Below are positions 1-9,319 of a stretch of 64,000 nucleotides of DNA, piece by piece. The stretch covers positions 19,456 to 83,455 of the forward strand of contig NZ_RKLY01000011.1 of the NCBI RefSeq assembly GCF_004745525.1. The letters are read 5' to 3'. A program made the translations under genes and the position numbers. Position 1 is the first letter of the stretch; each line of letters opens with the position of its first letter. Origin of the DNA: Companilactobacillus suantsaicola. Its GTDB lineage: Bacteria; Bacillota; Bacilli; Lactobacillales; Lactobacillaceae. The notes under the pieces were generated by a model. It saw only the letters and a list, made by a program, of their open reading frames with translations, searched no databases and had not been told where the DNA came from.

Positions 1-1221
1 TCCCATTTGAGTCGTTTGGTTTGTCCAACAATCATTGTAATAGACATAATTCTTGTCATAGCCAGTTACAACTAAAGCGTGGTATGGGAAACCGTGGAGT
101 GTGTTCCATGTTACGACTGGATGTCCAATATTGATTTGATATTTAACGGCGTTAAATGTTTGACCAGTTAAATCTTTGGCTGACCCGGCATATTTTTCCA
201 CAAGGCTCATCAAAGCTGATGGGAAAATTGTAATTCCGGTTCCGTCCCAAGGTTGTCCGATATAACCATAGTTAGGATCTCCGCTCCGTGGCATTTCTCT
301 AGCCATTTGCATTTTATTAACTTTAGCACCGGCATATTGTAACATCATCGTAACTGCGGTAATTTCACAGCCATTTGGTAATTCTGGCCGTTGTGAAATC
401 AATGGTACACCTGAAAGCCAGTTGGCTTCCTTGTATTGGCCGCTTGATTCAACTACATAATCTTGAGGCAGCCAAGTGTCCTTACCAACTTGATACCAAT
501 TCTTACCACCAAATTGGGCCTTACTATTTACTTTCCAACTACTTCCAGTTGGTAAATTATTTCCTAAATATACTGCCTTGTCACCAAAACCTTGAAAATC
601 GTGAACACTAGCACCTTTTTTATAAACTACTGTTACAACTCCTGAGTATGGTTGAGCATAATCTTTATATGTTCCCGTTGTAGCGTCAACGTATTCGGTT
701 GTAGCCACACGATAATATTGCTTATTATTGGCGTTATTAACTCGACGATAATCTGCTCGCCAGGCAGTATTTGCCATCAAGCGACGATTAGTGATCAAAT
801 TGCCATTATTGTCATACAAAGTGACTGTTTGGTTACCGATTGTGAAAACACCATTCACCGCTGTATCCTGATATGAATTTTGGACTTGAGTAGCTTGAGT
901 CGTCGCATTTTGTTCTACTTGAGTATTTTCTGCAGTAGTTTGAGCTTGTGAATCAGCTTGTGTCGAAACAGAATTTTGTGTGCCGTTTTGTTTATTTGCT
1001 TGAACACTTTGAGTTTGGTCTGTTTCAGTTTTTGAGCTACTTTCGACAGCATCCCCTGATGTAGTTTTTGTTTGTGTAGCTTGTGAAACTGGTTGTTGTA
1101 CTTGTTGCGTTGGTTGAGTTTCCTCTTGAACATTTGTTGTATCAGCTTTTACTACTGTTGTTGACAATAGGCAGCTAGATGCAAACAAAGTTGCAAAAAG
1201 TAATTGTTTTTTAATCCCCAT
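1..1221 (-). CDS. Secreted C39-like cysteine peptidase with SH3-like wall domain, 3' end off window
   Basis: The first 407 residues are visible and the end runs off the left edge. Residues 1-27 form a signal peptide ending VKA. A Gln/Thr/Ser-rich linker follows to about residue 125, then a region with two SH3-like/SLAP-like stretches (about 126-255) typical of lactobacillus wall-bound proteins. From about 268 comes a peptidase_C39_2-type papain fold: catalytic Cys285 in NGCEITAVTM, His381 in YHALVVTGYD, and Asn396/Asp397 in YYNDCW. Start is ATG at 1221 behind AAAGGGG. Family members are secreted wall-associated proteins of mostly unknown substrate; peptidase activity is inferred from the triad. 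No frame break is seen. Confidence 0.85.
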   Translation of the reverse strand, partial: MGIKKQLLFATLFASSCLLSTTVVKADTTNVQEETQPTQQVQQPVSQATQTKTTSGDAVESSSKTETDQTQSVQANKQNGTQNSVSTQADSQAQTTAENTQVEQNATTQATQVQNSYQDTAVNGVFTIGNQTVTLYDNNGNLITNRRLMANTAWRADYRRVNNANNKQYYRVATTEYVDATTGTYKDYAQPYSGVVTVVYKKGASVHDFQGFGDKAVYLGNNLPTGSSWKVNSKAQFGGKNWYQVGKDTWLPQDYVVESSGQYKEANWLSGVPLISQRPELPNGCEITAVTMMLQYAGAKVNKMQMAREMPRSGDPNYGYIGQPWDGTGITIFPSALMSLVEKYAGSAKDLTGQTFNAVKYQINIGHPVVTWNTLHGFPYHALVVTGYDKNYVYYNDCWTNQTTQMG

Positions 1222-1310
1222 AATATCCCCTTTCGAAAACAATTATGAGAGAGTTTACATTAAATTTCAATATGAAAAATTAGATACAATTTCTTCTGGA
1301 TTTTGAGTAT

Positions 1311-1985
1311 TGGGAGAAGTATGCCGTCCTCCATAGCAAAGCCGATTTTGGCTGGAACGTGGTGGGCACGACTTGAAACTACCGCAAAGTGCGCGGCATT
1401 TCCAAGCTCGGCCTTTCACTAAACGCTAAAGCGTTAAGTGAAATTTCACCACTGAGCCAAATCGGCTTTGCTATTCCGGACTGAATAACGGATCTATGAT
1501 TTATCTGTTTTCCATTATTTTAGGAATATTAATTCTATTCATATATGATGCTTGGTATTTTTATAGTTTAATTGCTACCTCTATTCATAATAGAAAAATG
1601 AACAGTACAAAAAAGAAGACATTATTAGTCTGCTACAATTTACTGCATTTCTAGTAATGTCTTCCATTCATTTTTTATAAAATCTTACTAACCAAAATTC
1701 AATTGATCATAACGTATCCAGATCATAAATCAATTTTATGCTTACCTCGAATAGAACCGAATCCACTTCAAATTCCACAGAGACAACTGCAAAAACGTGA
1801 AATCCAGTCTGGAACAACAGCTCTGGGAAATGCTCAGCCGTGAAATTCTACTTAGCGCTTTAGCGCTTACGTAGAAGGCCAATCTTGGAGACATTTTCCG
1901 GGTTTGAAAATGGCTTCAAGTTGCGCCCACCGTGTTCCAGCATTTCCCAGAGCTGTTGCGGAAGACGGCATGCATCTACCACCAA
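1311..1985 (+). repeat. Family 1 composite palindromic element, copy C1
   Basis: The left module (1311-1485, + strand) and right module (about 1803-1985, reverse orientation) share the ends TATGCCGTC...GACGGCAT and G-rich/C-rich outer tips. Left P1 arms are AGCAAAGCCGATTT and AAATCGGCTTTGCT; right P1 arms are AACAGCTCTGGGAAATGCT and its complement. The spacer carries a hairpin at about 1612-1672 (AAGACATTA / TAATGTCTT). No credible gene lies between 1222 and 2038; the element fills most of that gap. Four other copies are in this window. Confidence 0.85.
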
Positions 1986-2038
1986 ACTAAAAAAAGAGCC
2001 AAACACTTAACGTATTCGACTCCATATCAAAATCAATA

Positions 2039-2764
2039 TTATTTTGTTATTTCTTCGACTAGTTTTGCTTGAGCCTGTGCTTGGAACTCTTTTTGGGCTT
2101 GTTGCATAACTTGTTTTTGTTGGCTGCTTGTCATGGCAGGATTTGCTTGCATTGCTTTGACAACTGCTGCCTTAACGAAAGCTTCGCCTTCTTGTTTCAT
2201 TTGTTGCTTGAATGATTTACTGCTCATTTTCTTTTGGAGTTGCTTAGCTTGGGTAGTTGTGAGAACTAACCAATCTTGACCAACCTTGAAGGTGTTCGTC
2301 TGTTTAACGAATTCTTTATTGTTGTCTGAAATGCCAAACAAGAAAGAGTAAAATCCATTCTTATATTTCCAACGTGTCGTTTTCTTCGTCAAGGTTGCAT
2401 TTGCATAATCACCGGTCTTGACAATATTCTTGACGTGCAGATTAACTTTAGTTGTTTGAGGTTTCTTGGCTTTAGCGGTCGCTGGTGTACGGTAAACGTA
2501 GACGTTCTCTTTGCCACTAGTTCCCAAATCTTTTCTCAACAACAAATTGCTTCCCTTTTGAACCGATTGAATCTGTTGGGTCTTTTCGGTCGTAACTTTT
2601 TCCATTCCAAAATGATTGTATTCATTGGAAATCAACATTACTAAACCGACAATAAATAGTGCGATGAAGGTAAAACATAGACTGTAGCCGACTTTTTTAT
2701 TCTTTAGAAAGACAGCGAAGAAATAGGCTAAAGCTGCAAAAATTAAAATTGAAATCAAAACCAT
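2039..2764 (-). CDS. DUF4811-type membrane protein linked to efflux pump
   Basis: A 241-residue protein with two N-terminal membrane helices (about 2-22 and 27-46) and a basic, Gln/Lys-rich extracytoplasmic domain. The layout matches the DUF4811 proteins found beside LmrB-type drug exporters in lactobacilli. Its ATG overlaps the stop codon of the upstream MFS gene (ATGA-type overlap at 2764), so it is translationally coupled. It probably assists or is co-regulated with the exporter, but no biochemical function is known to me. It is last in the marR operon, and a family 1 element follows. Confidence 0.75.
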   Translation of the reverse strand: MVLISILIFAALAYFFAVFLKNKKVGYSLCFTFIALFIVGLVMLISNEYNHFGMEKVTTEKTQQIQSVQKGSNLLLRKDLGTSGKENVYVYRTPATAKAKKPQTTKVNLHVKNIVKTGDYANATLTKKTTRWKYKNGFYSFLFGISDNNKEFVKQTNTFKVGQDWLVLTTTQAKQLQKKMSSKSFKQQMKQEGEAFVKAAVVKAMQANPAMTSSQQKQVMQQAQKEFQAQAQAKLVEEITK

Positions 2765-4257
2765 TATTCTTCACCTGCCAATTCTGTCTTTTCGATTGTA
2801 ACTTCTTTTGACTTAGCACTGCCCTTAACCATAAAGGTGATCAAGAATCCGACTAAACAGAAGAAGATGGCAACACCAAAGGCTGCATGGTAACCACTCA
2901 AAGTAGCACTGAAGAACTTATCTTGGTAGGCCAATGGAGTAGCCTTTAAAATTGATTGTCCGGGTTTCAAGTTGTTAGTTACATTAGTCAAGACACTGAC
3001 CAAAATAGCTGTACCCATAGAACTGAAAACCTGGCGAACTGTATTATTAACAGCTGTACCGTGACTCATCAAGTTGAATGGTAAGGCGTTCATACCATCA
3101 GTTGTAACGGGCATCAAGACCATGGAAATACCAAACATCCGGATCATGTAAAGAACCACAATATCCAAGACTGGTGTTTGCTTAGTCAAGAACAAGAAAG
3201 GAATTGTTCCGGCTGTTAACAGGAACATTCCCATGCGAGCCAAATCCTTTGGTCCATACTTATCAAAGGCGTTACCAGTGATTGGACTCATAACACCGAT
3301 CATCAAAGCCCCTGGGAGCAAAGTCAATCCAGAATGGAAAGCTGACATCCCTTTCACGATTTGAAGGTAAAGTGGTAGGACCATTTCAACACCAACCATC
3401 GCCATGTTAGTAACTGATGACAAGGCAGCGGCAATCGCAAATTTCTTTTCGGTGAAAACCCGTAATTCCAAGAATGGTTTGTCCATGTGTAATTGACGAT
3501 AACCAAACAAGAGAATAAAAATGATACCAACAACGATTGAACCAATAACGGTCATTGAACCCCAACCGTCGTCACCGACAGATGAGAATCCATAAAGGAT
3601 AGCACCAAAACCTAGAGTTGATTCAACCAATGATAATACATCTAATTTTGTACGATGTGTTTGAATAACTGGACGCATGAAGAAAAATGCTAAAATCAAA
3701 ACTAAAATAACAATTGGAATGATCATTCCAAAAAGAGCTCTCCACTCAAAGTTATCAATGATGAAACCTGATAGTGTTGGTCCAATCGCTGGAGCCAATC
3801 CAATAACTAGACCACCTAATCCCATGGCGGCACCACGCTGATTAGTTGGGAAAATTGACAGCATTACCACTTGCATCAAAGGCATGGTAATACCAACACC
3901 AACCGCTTGGATCAAACGTCCTGCTAGGATAACCCAAAAGGTTGGAGCCACAAAGGCCATGATCGTACCGACTAAAAAGGTCGACATTGCGATAATATAT
4001 AAAATTTTTGTACTGAAATTATTACTCAACCAAGCGGTAACGGGAATCATAATTCCGTTGACCATCAAGAATCCAGTTGTTAACCACTGAACATCAGAAG
4101 TTGTGACGTTGAATTCTTTCATCAAGGTTGGAAAAGCTGTTGTTAAAATTGTACCGTTTAAAACCGTACAGAATGTACCCACAAGAAGCACTAACACCAA
4201 TAGATTACGGTTGAAAGGTTTCCCGTGTGCATCCACAATTGCTTTATTATTCGCCAT
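2764..4257 (-). CDS. DHA2-family MFS multidrug exporter (LmrB/EmrB-like)
   Basis: A 497-residue, 14-helix major facilitator protein. Visible marks are the first-helix stretch TVLNGTILTTAFPTLMKEF, the loop 2-3 region (NFSTKILYII, then GRLIQAVGVGITMPLMQ), and the motif C-like GLAPAIGPTLSGFI in helix 5 typical of proton-driven antiporters. Known relatives (LmrB, EmrB, QacA) export lipophilic drugs or bile acids. It lies 26 bp downstream of a marR gene and overlaps DUF4811, so the three form one operon presumably repressed by the MarR protein. Substrate unknown. Confidence 0.9.
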   Translation of the reverse strand: MANNKAIVDAHGKPFNRNLLVLVLLVGTFCTVLNGTILTTAFPTLMKEFNVTTSDVQWLTTGFLMVNGIMIPVTAWLSNNFSTKILYIIAMSTFLVGTIMAFVAPTFWVILAGRLIQAVGVGITMPLMQVVMLSIFPTNQRGAAMGLGGLVIGLAPAIGPTLSGFIIDNFEWRALFGMIIPIVILVLILAFFFMRPVIQTHRTKLDVLSLVESTLGFGAILYGFSSVGDDGWGSMTVIGSIVVGIIFILLFGYRQLHMDKPFLELRVFTEKKFAIAAALSSVTNMAMVGVEMVLPLYLQIVKGMSAFHSGLTLLPGALMIGVMSPITGNAFDKYGPKDLARMGMFLLTAGTIPFLFLTKQTPVLDIVVLYMIRMFGISMVLMPVTTDGMNALPFNLMSHGTAVNNTVRQVFSSMGTAILVSVLTNVTNNLKPGQSILKATPLAYQDKFFSATLSGYHAAFGVAIFFCLVGFLITFMVKGSAKSKEVTIEKTELAGEE

Positions 4258-4283
4258 AATAACAATATTCCTCTTCTCTTAAT

Positions 4284-4721
4284 TTATTTAGTTGGTATTT
4301 CAATATCATCAAGATTTTTGTAAACCTTCATTAAAATACTATCTAATTCTTTTTGTTCTTCAGAAGTTATGCCTTTAAAAATCATGTCATTACTATCTTG
4401 AAAAGCTTTACGAACTTCACCATAAAGATTCAAGCCTGCGTCAGTAATTGTTACGATTTTCTTACGACGATTGTTAGGATCAGCCTGCCGGGATACAAAT
4501 CCGCGATCCTCTAGTTTTTTCAAAGCACGCGCAATACTTGCGCCATCGAATAAAGTGATTTCTCCGAGCTTATCTTGGGTGCATTCACCATGCTTAAAGA
4601 CAATTGCCAAAAGGATACTTTCAAAAGTATTCAAATCCTCTTTTTTCAAATAACTAGCAGCAATTCGCTTTTTGACCATCGTGTAACGCATGGCAAAACC
4701 AACCAAATTATAGTCGTCCAC
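4284..4721 (-). CDS. MarR-family transcriptional regulator
   Basis: A 145-residue winged-helix regulator. The pattern FKHGECTQDKLGEITLFDGASIARALKKLEDRGFVSRQADPNNRRKK (about residues 47-93) contains the recognition helix and the wing with the DPNNRRKK basic turn of MarR proteins. It is the first gene of the efflux operon, so it probably senses a drug-like ligand and represses its own operon. The start is ATG behind GAGGTG. No separate promoter is visible between it and the exporter. Confidence 0.88.
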   Translation of the reverse strand: MDDYNLVGFAMRYTMVKKRIAASYLKKEDLNTFESILLAIVFKHGECTQDKLGEITLFDGASIARALKKLEDRGFVSRQADPNNRRKKIVTITDAGLNLYGEVRKAFQDSNDMIFKGITSEEQKELDSILMKVYKNLDDIEIPTK

Positions 4722-4772
4722 TTTATCACCTCATTTTTTTCAAAAAAACTTTTAATATTTTAGAACAAAAAA

Positions 4773-4822
4773 TATGCTACACCCGACTCTTGATAAAATC
4801 AAGAGTTAAGCATAGCATTTTT
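4773..4822 (-). terminator. Rho-independent terminator after trpS
   Basis: On the minus strand, ATGCTA pairs with TAGCAT and ACTCTTGAT pairs with ATCAAGAGT, followed by a T-rich tract. It lies 28 bp after the trpS stop and insulates trpS from marR. Confidence 0.8.
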
Positions 4823-4849
4823 CTGTAAAACTATTTTTATTTTCAGAAA

Positions 4850-5866
4850 CTAGTCGAAATAGTTAACCCCAATGGCTTTTCTAACTTCAGATAAAGTTTG
4901 GTTAGCTACAATATTGGCATTTTCGCTACCTTTTTTAAGAATATCGTAAACACCAGGAATATCTTTTTCATATTCTGCACGACGGTTGCGAATTGGTTCG
5001 AGGATTTCTTGTAAGACATCATTTAAATAACGTTTAACCTTTACATCCCCTAGACCACCAGCTTGATAGTGCTCTTTAAGTTCGGCAATCTTTTCCTTAT
5101 CAGTTCCGAAAGCATCAAGGTATGTGAAGACAGTGTTACCTTCAATCTTACCGGGGTCTTCGACGTGTACGTGATTGGGATCAGTGTACATTGACATAAC
5201 CTTTTTTGTCACCTCATCAGCTGAATCTGACAAGTAGATGCAATTGCCCAATGATTTACTCATCTTGGCGTTACCATCGATACCAGGCAAGCGTCCTTGA
5301 CCCTTTGGTGGGAAGACTCCTTCTGGTTCAACTAATGTATCAACGTTATAAGTGTTGTTGAAAGTACGGACAATTTCACGAGTTTGTTCCAACATTGGTT
5401 CTTGGTCGTCACCAACTGGAACGGTATCAGCTTTGAAAGCTGTAATATCGGCTGCTTGGCTGACTGGATAAGTTAGAAAACCGGCTGGGATACTTTGACC
5501 AAAGCCTTTTTGCTTAATTTCTGATTTAACGGTTGGATTTCTTTCCAAACGAGAAACGTTGACAAGATCAAGATAATACATTGTTAATTCGTTTAAAGCA
5601 GAGATTTGTGATTGCACTAAAATATTAGTTTTACTTGGATCGATGCCGACTGACAAATAATCAAGGGCAACTTGAACTAAACTGTTACGAACTTTTTGTG
5701 GATCACGAGCATTATCCGTCAAGGCTTGCATATCAGCAATCATGATAAACATCTTGTATTTGCCTTCATTTTGTAACTTCACACGGTTTTTCAATGAACC
5801 TAAATAGTGACCAATGTGTAACTTACCTGTGGGACGATCACCTGTTAAAATTGTATTTGTTTTCAT
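4850..5866 (-). CDS. trpS: Tryptophan--tRNA ligase
   Basis: Charges tRNA-Trp in the cytoplasm (class Ic synthetase). The 338-residue length is normal. The HIGH-type signature is at TGKLHIGHYLGSL (about 12-24) and the KMSKS loop at NAKMSKSLGN (about 200-209). MLEQTREIVRTFN and GIDGNAKMSKS are characteristic of bacterial TrpRS. Start is ATG at 5866 behind GGAGGAAAAGAC. A T-box leader directly upstream regulates it, and a terminator follows. Confidence 0.97.
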   Translation of the reverse strand: MKTNTILTGDRPTGKLHIGHYLGSLKNRVKLQNEGKYKMFIMIADMQALTDNARDPQKVRNSLVQVALDYLSVGIDPSKTNILVQSQISALNELTMYYLDLVNVSRLERNPTVKSEIKQKGFGQSIPAGFLTYPVSQAADITAFKADTVPVGDDQEPMLEQTREIVRTFNNTYNVDTLVEPEGVFPPKGQGRLPGIDGNAKMSKSLGNCIYLSDSADEVTKKVMSMYTDPNHVHVEDPGKIEGNTVFTYLDAFGTDKEKIAELKEHYQAGGLGDVKVKRYLNDVLQEILEPIRNRRAEYEKDIPGVYDILKKGSENANIVANQTLSEVRKAIGVNYFD

Positions 5867-5904
5867 GTCTTTTCCTCCATCGATTCACTAAAACAAAATC
5901 GGGG

Positions 5905-6100
5905 TACAAAAAAAGCGCCCATTGTATTACAATAGGACGCTTGCACGTGGTGCCACCTGTTTTGTAGAAATTTTTCTACCACTCTTGGCGCTAAGGGAGC
6001 TACCCGTACCCATTTCCTAAAACAAGGTCGATAGCTCTTGCAGCCTAGAAGCTATTCTCTGAAAGCAACTACTTGAATTAGTACTTAAAAATGATTATGC
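5905..6100 (-). promoter_or_regulatory. T-box riboswitch (Trp) upstream of trpS
   Basis: Read on the minus strand: Stem I with AGAGAAT, a candidate specifier UGG (plus positions 6010-6012, context GGAAATGGG), the T-box sequence AGGTGGCACCACG (plus 5946-5958), and a terminator GCGTCCTATTG / CAATGGGCGC with a T run (5908-5942). Uncharged tRNA-Trp is expected to stabilise the antiterminator and switch trpS on. The order and conserved core are clear; the specifier is inferred from position and downstream gene. Confidence 0.93.
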
Positions 6101-6167
6101 TTTAATGTACTTTAATTGCTATTAGCATAATGAAAAAACGACAAATTGTCAACGAGGGGTATTTTTA

Positions 6168-8462
6168 ATGACGATTAATCAATCTAAACAAGACGAACAA
6201 AAACGCGTTGATATTGTTGCCGAAAAAATTGACGACAAAATCGAAAAAATTACACAGAGTATCGACCAAGCTCATAAAGAAACTCACCGAATCGAACGAA
6301 ACTACGGTGAAAATACTAAGGTCAATACTACCGAAGTCGATGACCAAATGGAAACTAACGCTTCCGTTCAACAACAGAAACAATTAGTTGCCTTAGCTGT
6401 CGAAAATGAAAATATTTTAAATTCTAATAAGTTAAAACTAGAAAACCTACAAGGCTCACCTTACTTCGGCCGCATCGATATCGTCGAAGATGGCGAACTC
6501 GATACGCTCTACATCGGGACCTCAACTCTACAAAGTGACGACGGTGACTTCTTGATTTATGACTGGCGAGCTCCAGTTTCCGGAATTTACTACAACGGAA
6601 CCTTAGGAAAAGTAACTTACCCTACTCCAAACGGAACAGCCGAAGTTGAATTAAAGAAAAAGCGCCAATTTCAAATCGTTCACAATAAGATTCGCAACAT
6701 GTTCGATACAAACGAAACCGTTGGCGATGAAATCTTGCAGTCAGTATTGAGTGAATATAGCGACGAATATTTAAAGAGTATCGTGGCAACTATTCAGCAT
6801 GAACAAAACGTCATCATTCGTGACACACGTTCCGATATTTTGCTAGTTCAAGGTGTCGCCGGGTCCGGGAAGACTTCGGCAATTTTGCAGCGAGTTGCCT
6901 ATTTGCTCTATCACTCTCGAGAAACGATGAATGCCGACAATATTGTTTTGTTCTCGCCTAACAAGTTGTTCAGCAATTATATTTCCGAAGTTTTACCTAG
7001 TCTGGGTGAACGTAACATGCGCCAAGTTACCCTCAATGAGTTTCTATCGCTACGTTTGACCGGTGTGCAAGTGGAAACTTTGTTCGAACGTTACGAAAAA
7101 GACGAGCGCAATTTACCCGAAACAACCGTCAAGATGCGGCTTTACAAGGAAAGTGGAGCTTTTCTGGAGAAATTAGGACAACTGGAAGATGAACATCCCG
7201 ATCACACACCTTATTTTGAGGATGTAATCTTTGAAGGTAAACCATTCTTTACCAAGTCAGAAATTGAGTCCGTCTATCAAGCTACTAATCCGGCTTACCA
7301 CATCCCTGACCGCTTCTTACAGACTAAAAACGCTTTGATCAAACAACTTCAAAAACGCATCCATGAAGACCGCAACGAAGATTGGGTCCAAGCTGAAATC
7401 GACAACTTGTCTGATGAAGATTTTCAACAAATTATCACAGATCACAATATTGAAGAATCGACTAACCAACGTGAAATCATCGCCGAAGAATTCCTCAAAG
7501 AACGCTATGCTCCAATCTACAACGCTTTGATCAACAACTACTTCTTCAATCCTTACAAGGAATATCTATTTTTACTTGGTAAACTCGATCAAAAACTAGT
7601 TTCTGAAAGTGTCTGGCAAACGATGATTGAATCAATCGACCACAACATCGAAACCCACAAATTGAGCCTCAGTGATGCCGTGGCAATTCTCTACTTACGT
7701 GACTTCATAACCGACGGTGGGGTCAACCGCAGTATTCAACACATCTTCATCGATGAAGTCCAAGATTATACGATGGCTCAACTAAAATACATCGAACACG
7801 CCTTTCCTAATGCTAAGATGACCCTCTTAGGCGACCGTTCTCAAGATGTTTTAACTAGTTCTTATCGAAGAAATGATTTAGTGACTGAAGTTAATGAACT
7901 GTTCAAAAAGAAACGCATCACCACGATCACTTTAAATCAAAGTTATCGTTCAACTGCTGAAATCACTAACTTTGCTAAGAAGTTATTACCTAACGGCGAT
8001 GAAGTCAAAGCCTTTTCCCGTCAAGGTGAAGAACCTGTTATTAAGGTTTTCAACGACGACAACTACTACTATGGACTAAAAGAAACTGCTAAAGCCTTGA
8101 ACCAAAAATATGACACCGTAGCCATCCTTGCTCGTAACCAAGCTCAAGCAGAACAAATCTACACACACTTTAGTGACGAATCAATCGTGACATTGGTAGA
8201 TGCTAACTTCCGTTCGATTCCTAAAGGGATTTTGATCCTACCAATTTATTTGGCTAAAGGATTAGAATTTGATGCCGTAATTGGACATGACATCTCTGCC
8301 AAAAATTATCCTGATATGCGTAGTACTGATGTCTTATACACCATCTGCACCCGCGCCATGCATAGTTTGACACTTTGTGTCGATCAACAAATTTCTCCAT
8401 TGCTAAGCGATGAACCTACCACTCTGATTTCCAGACAAGAAGTCGGACCAAGTGGTGAATAA
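6168..8462 (+). CDS. helD: HelD-type RNA polymerase recycling ATPase
   Basis: A 764-residue superfamily 1 helicase-like protein. An N-terminal coiled-coil (about 1-100) matches the arm of HelD that enters RNA polymerase. Walker A is GVAGSGKT (about 229-236), Walker B/motif II is FIDEVQDY (about 527-534), motif III is LLGDRSQD, and motif IV is LNQSYRST. HelD removes stalled RNA polymerase from DNA and aids recycling. It differs from UvrD/PcrA in the coiled-coil arm. Monocistronic, divergent from trpS, with a strong terminator after it. Confidence 0.92.
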   Translation: MTINQSKQDEQKRVDIVAEKIDDKIEKITQSIDQAHKETHRIERNYGENTKVNTTEVDDQMETNASVQQQKQLVALAVENENILNSNKLKLENLQGSPYFGRIDIVEDGELDTLYIGTSTLQSDDGDFLIYDWRAPVSGIYYNGTLGKVTYPTPNGTAEVELKKKRQFQIVHNKIRNMFDTNETVGDEILQSVLSEYSDEYLKSIVATIQHEQNVIIRDTRSDILLVQGVAGSGKTSAILQRVAYLLYHSRETMNADNIVLFSPNKLFSNYISEVLPSLGERNMRQVTLNEFLSLRLTGVQVETLFERYEKDERNLPETTVKMRLYKESGAFLEKLGQLEDEHPDHTPYFEDVIFEGKPFFTKSEIESVYQATNPAYHIPDRFLQTKNALIKQLQKRIHEDRNEDWVQAEIDNLSDEDFQQIITDHNIEESTNQREIIAEEFLKERYAPIYNALINNYFFNPYKEYLFLLGKLDQKLVSESVWQTMIESIDHNIETHKLSLSDAVAILYLRDFITDGGVNRSIQHIFIDEVQDYTMAQLKYIEHAFPNAKMTLLGDRSQDVLTSSYRRNDLVTEVNELFKKKRITTITLNQSYRSTAEITNFAKKLLPNGDEVKAFSRQGEEPVIKVFNDDNYYYGLKETAKALNQKYDTVAILARNQAQAEQIYTHFSDESIVTLVDANFRSIPKGILILPIYLAKGLEFDAVIGHDISAKNYPDMRSTDVLYTICTRAMHSLTLCVDQQISPLLSDEPTTLISRQEVGPSGE

Positions 8463-8473
8463 CAGCAAAAATA

Positions 8474-8516
8474 AATAGCCCTGTGGTGATCTTCACCACA
8501 GGGCTATTTTTCTTAA
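8474..8516. terminator. Bidirectional terminator between helD and 8541 gene
   Basis: A near-perfect stem AATAGCCCTGTGGTGA / TCACCACAGGGCTATT with a short loop and T run follows helD. The opposite strand also has A/T flanks, so it may serve both converging genes. Confidence 0.9.
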
Positions 8517-8540
8517 TATGACTTTTCCAAGTCACACTCT

Positions 8541-9206
8541 TTAAATAATTATCGTTCCAATAAAAGCACTAACCATCGCAACGAAAATTGCCATTTTTTC
8601 ATCTTTAGTATACAAGTAAGTCAAAGCATAGCACCAACCAAGTGCCATCATCATGAAGAATTGTAGTAGTGAACCTGGCAAACCAATCAAGCCAGCAATC
8701 ACTCCACTCAAGATAATTCCCATAACGGCACTGTAAGCTGAACTATCTCTGAAAAAGTAATTAAAGAAAAATCCAGTTTGAACTAACTGTTGTTGAATAG
8801 CTATCACAAAGACATTAGCGACCACATTGAAAATAAAGACTTTCTGATCTGAACTCATAACATCATCGTTGACAAATTTTGGTAAATTACCCGTAATTTG
8901 TAAATAGCTGACCAAGATTCTCAAGGCGCAAGCCATGACGATCATCAAACTGATGAAACCAATGTTAGAGACTAGTGAATATGCAAATCCAGTTGCCGTA
9001 TCAGAAAAAGAATCTTCTTCACGGATATATTTTCTAATCATCAAAAATAGCGTTACAATTCCTACAATAAAAAATAAAATAACTAGAAAAATATTTAAAC
9101 CACTTTTAGTTGCAGCATGGTTTTTCAATATCAAAGTTACGATAGAAAATGCAATCCAAATTAAATATCTAACAAAATCAGTTCCTGGGGATTCTCCTAC
9201 TCTCAT
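8541..9206 (-). CDS. Uncharacterised multi-pass membrane protein
   Basis: A roughly 221-residue hydrophobic protein with six or so predicted helices and little soluble sequence. I chose ATG at 9206 (MRVGESPG) because GGAAG sits 8 bp upstream; an upstream TTG would add five residues but overlaps that site. The general look recalls CPBP/CAAX-protease-like membrane proteins, but the EExxR and HxxxN-type motifs are not visible, so I do not assign a function. Single gene, converging on helD. Confidence 0.7.
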   Translation of the reverse strand: MRVGESPGTDFVRYLIWIAFSIVTLILKNHAATKSGLNIFLVILFFIVGIVTLFLMIRKYIREEDSFSDTATGFAYSLVSNIGFISLMIVMACALRILVSYLQITGNLPKFVNDDVMSSDQKVFIFNVVANVFVIAIQQQLVQTGFFFNYFFRDSSAYSAVMGIILSGVIAGLIGLPGSLLQFFMMMALGWCYALTYLYTKDEKMAIFVAMVSAFIGTIII

Positions 9207-9319
9207 AATAAATTCTTCCAATCAATAATTTTACTTTGTCATTATATCATACGCTAATACTTCATTTTAGGGACATTTTACATTAGAATTGAGAGAGTTA
9301 TTTATGGAGGGCTGGCCCA

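Noticed and set aside
915..1133. 72-codon minus-strand ORF with Lys/Gln-rich sequence
   Set aside because: Out-of-frame shadow of the Gln/Thr linker of the C39-like peptidase, which is open through this region.
1311..1985. Family 1 copy as a classical insertion sequence
   Set aside because: Terminal inverted repeats exist but there is no transposase ORF in any of the five copies, and target-site duplications are not evident by eye.
8541..9206. CPBP/CAAX protease assignment
   Set aside because: Number of helices fits, but the EExxR and HxxxN-like motifs are not visible, so I left it unnamed.
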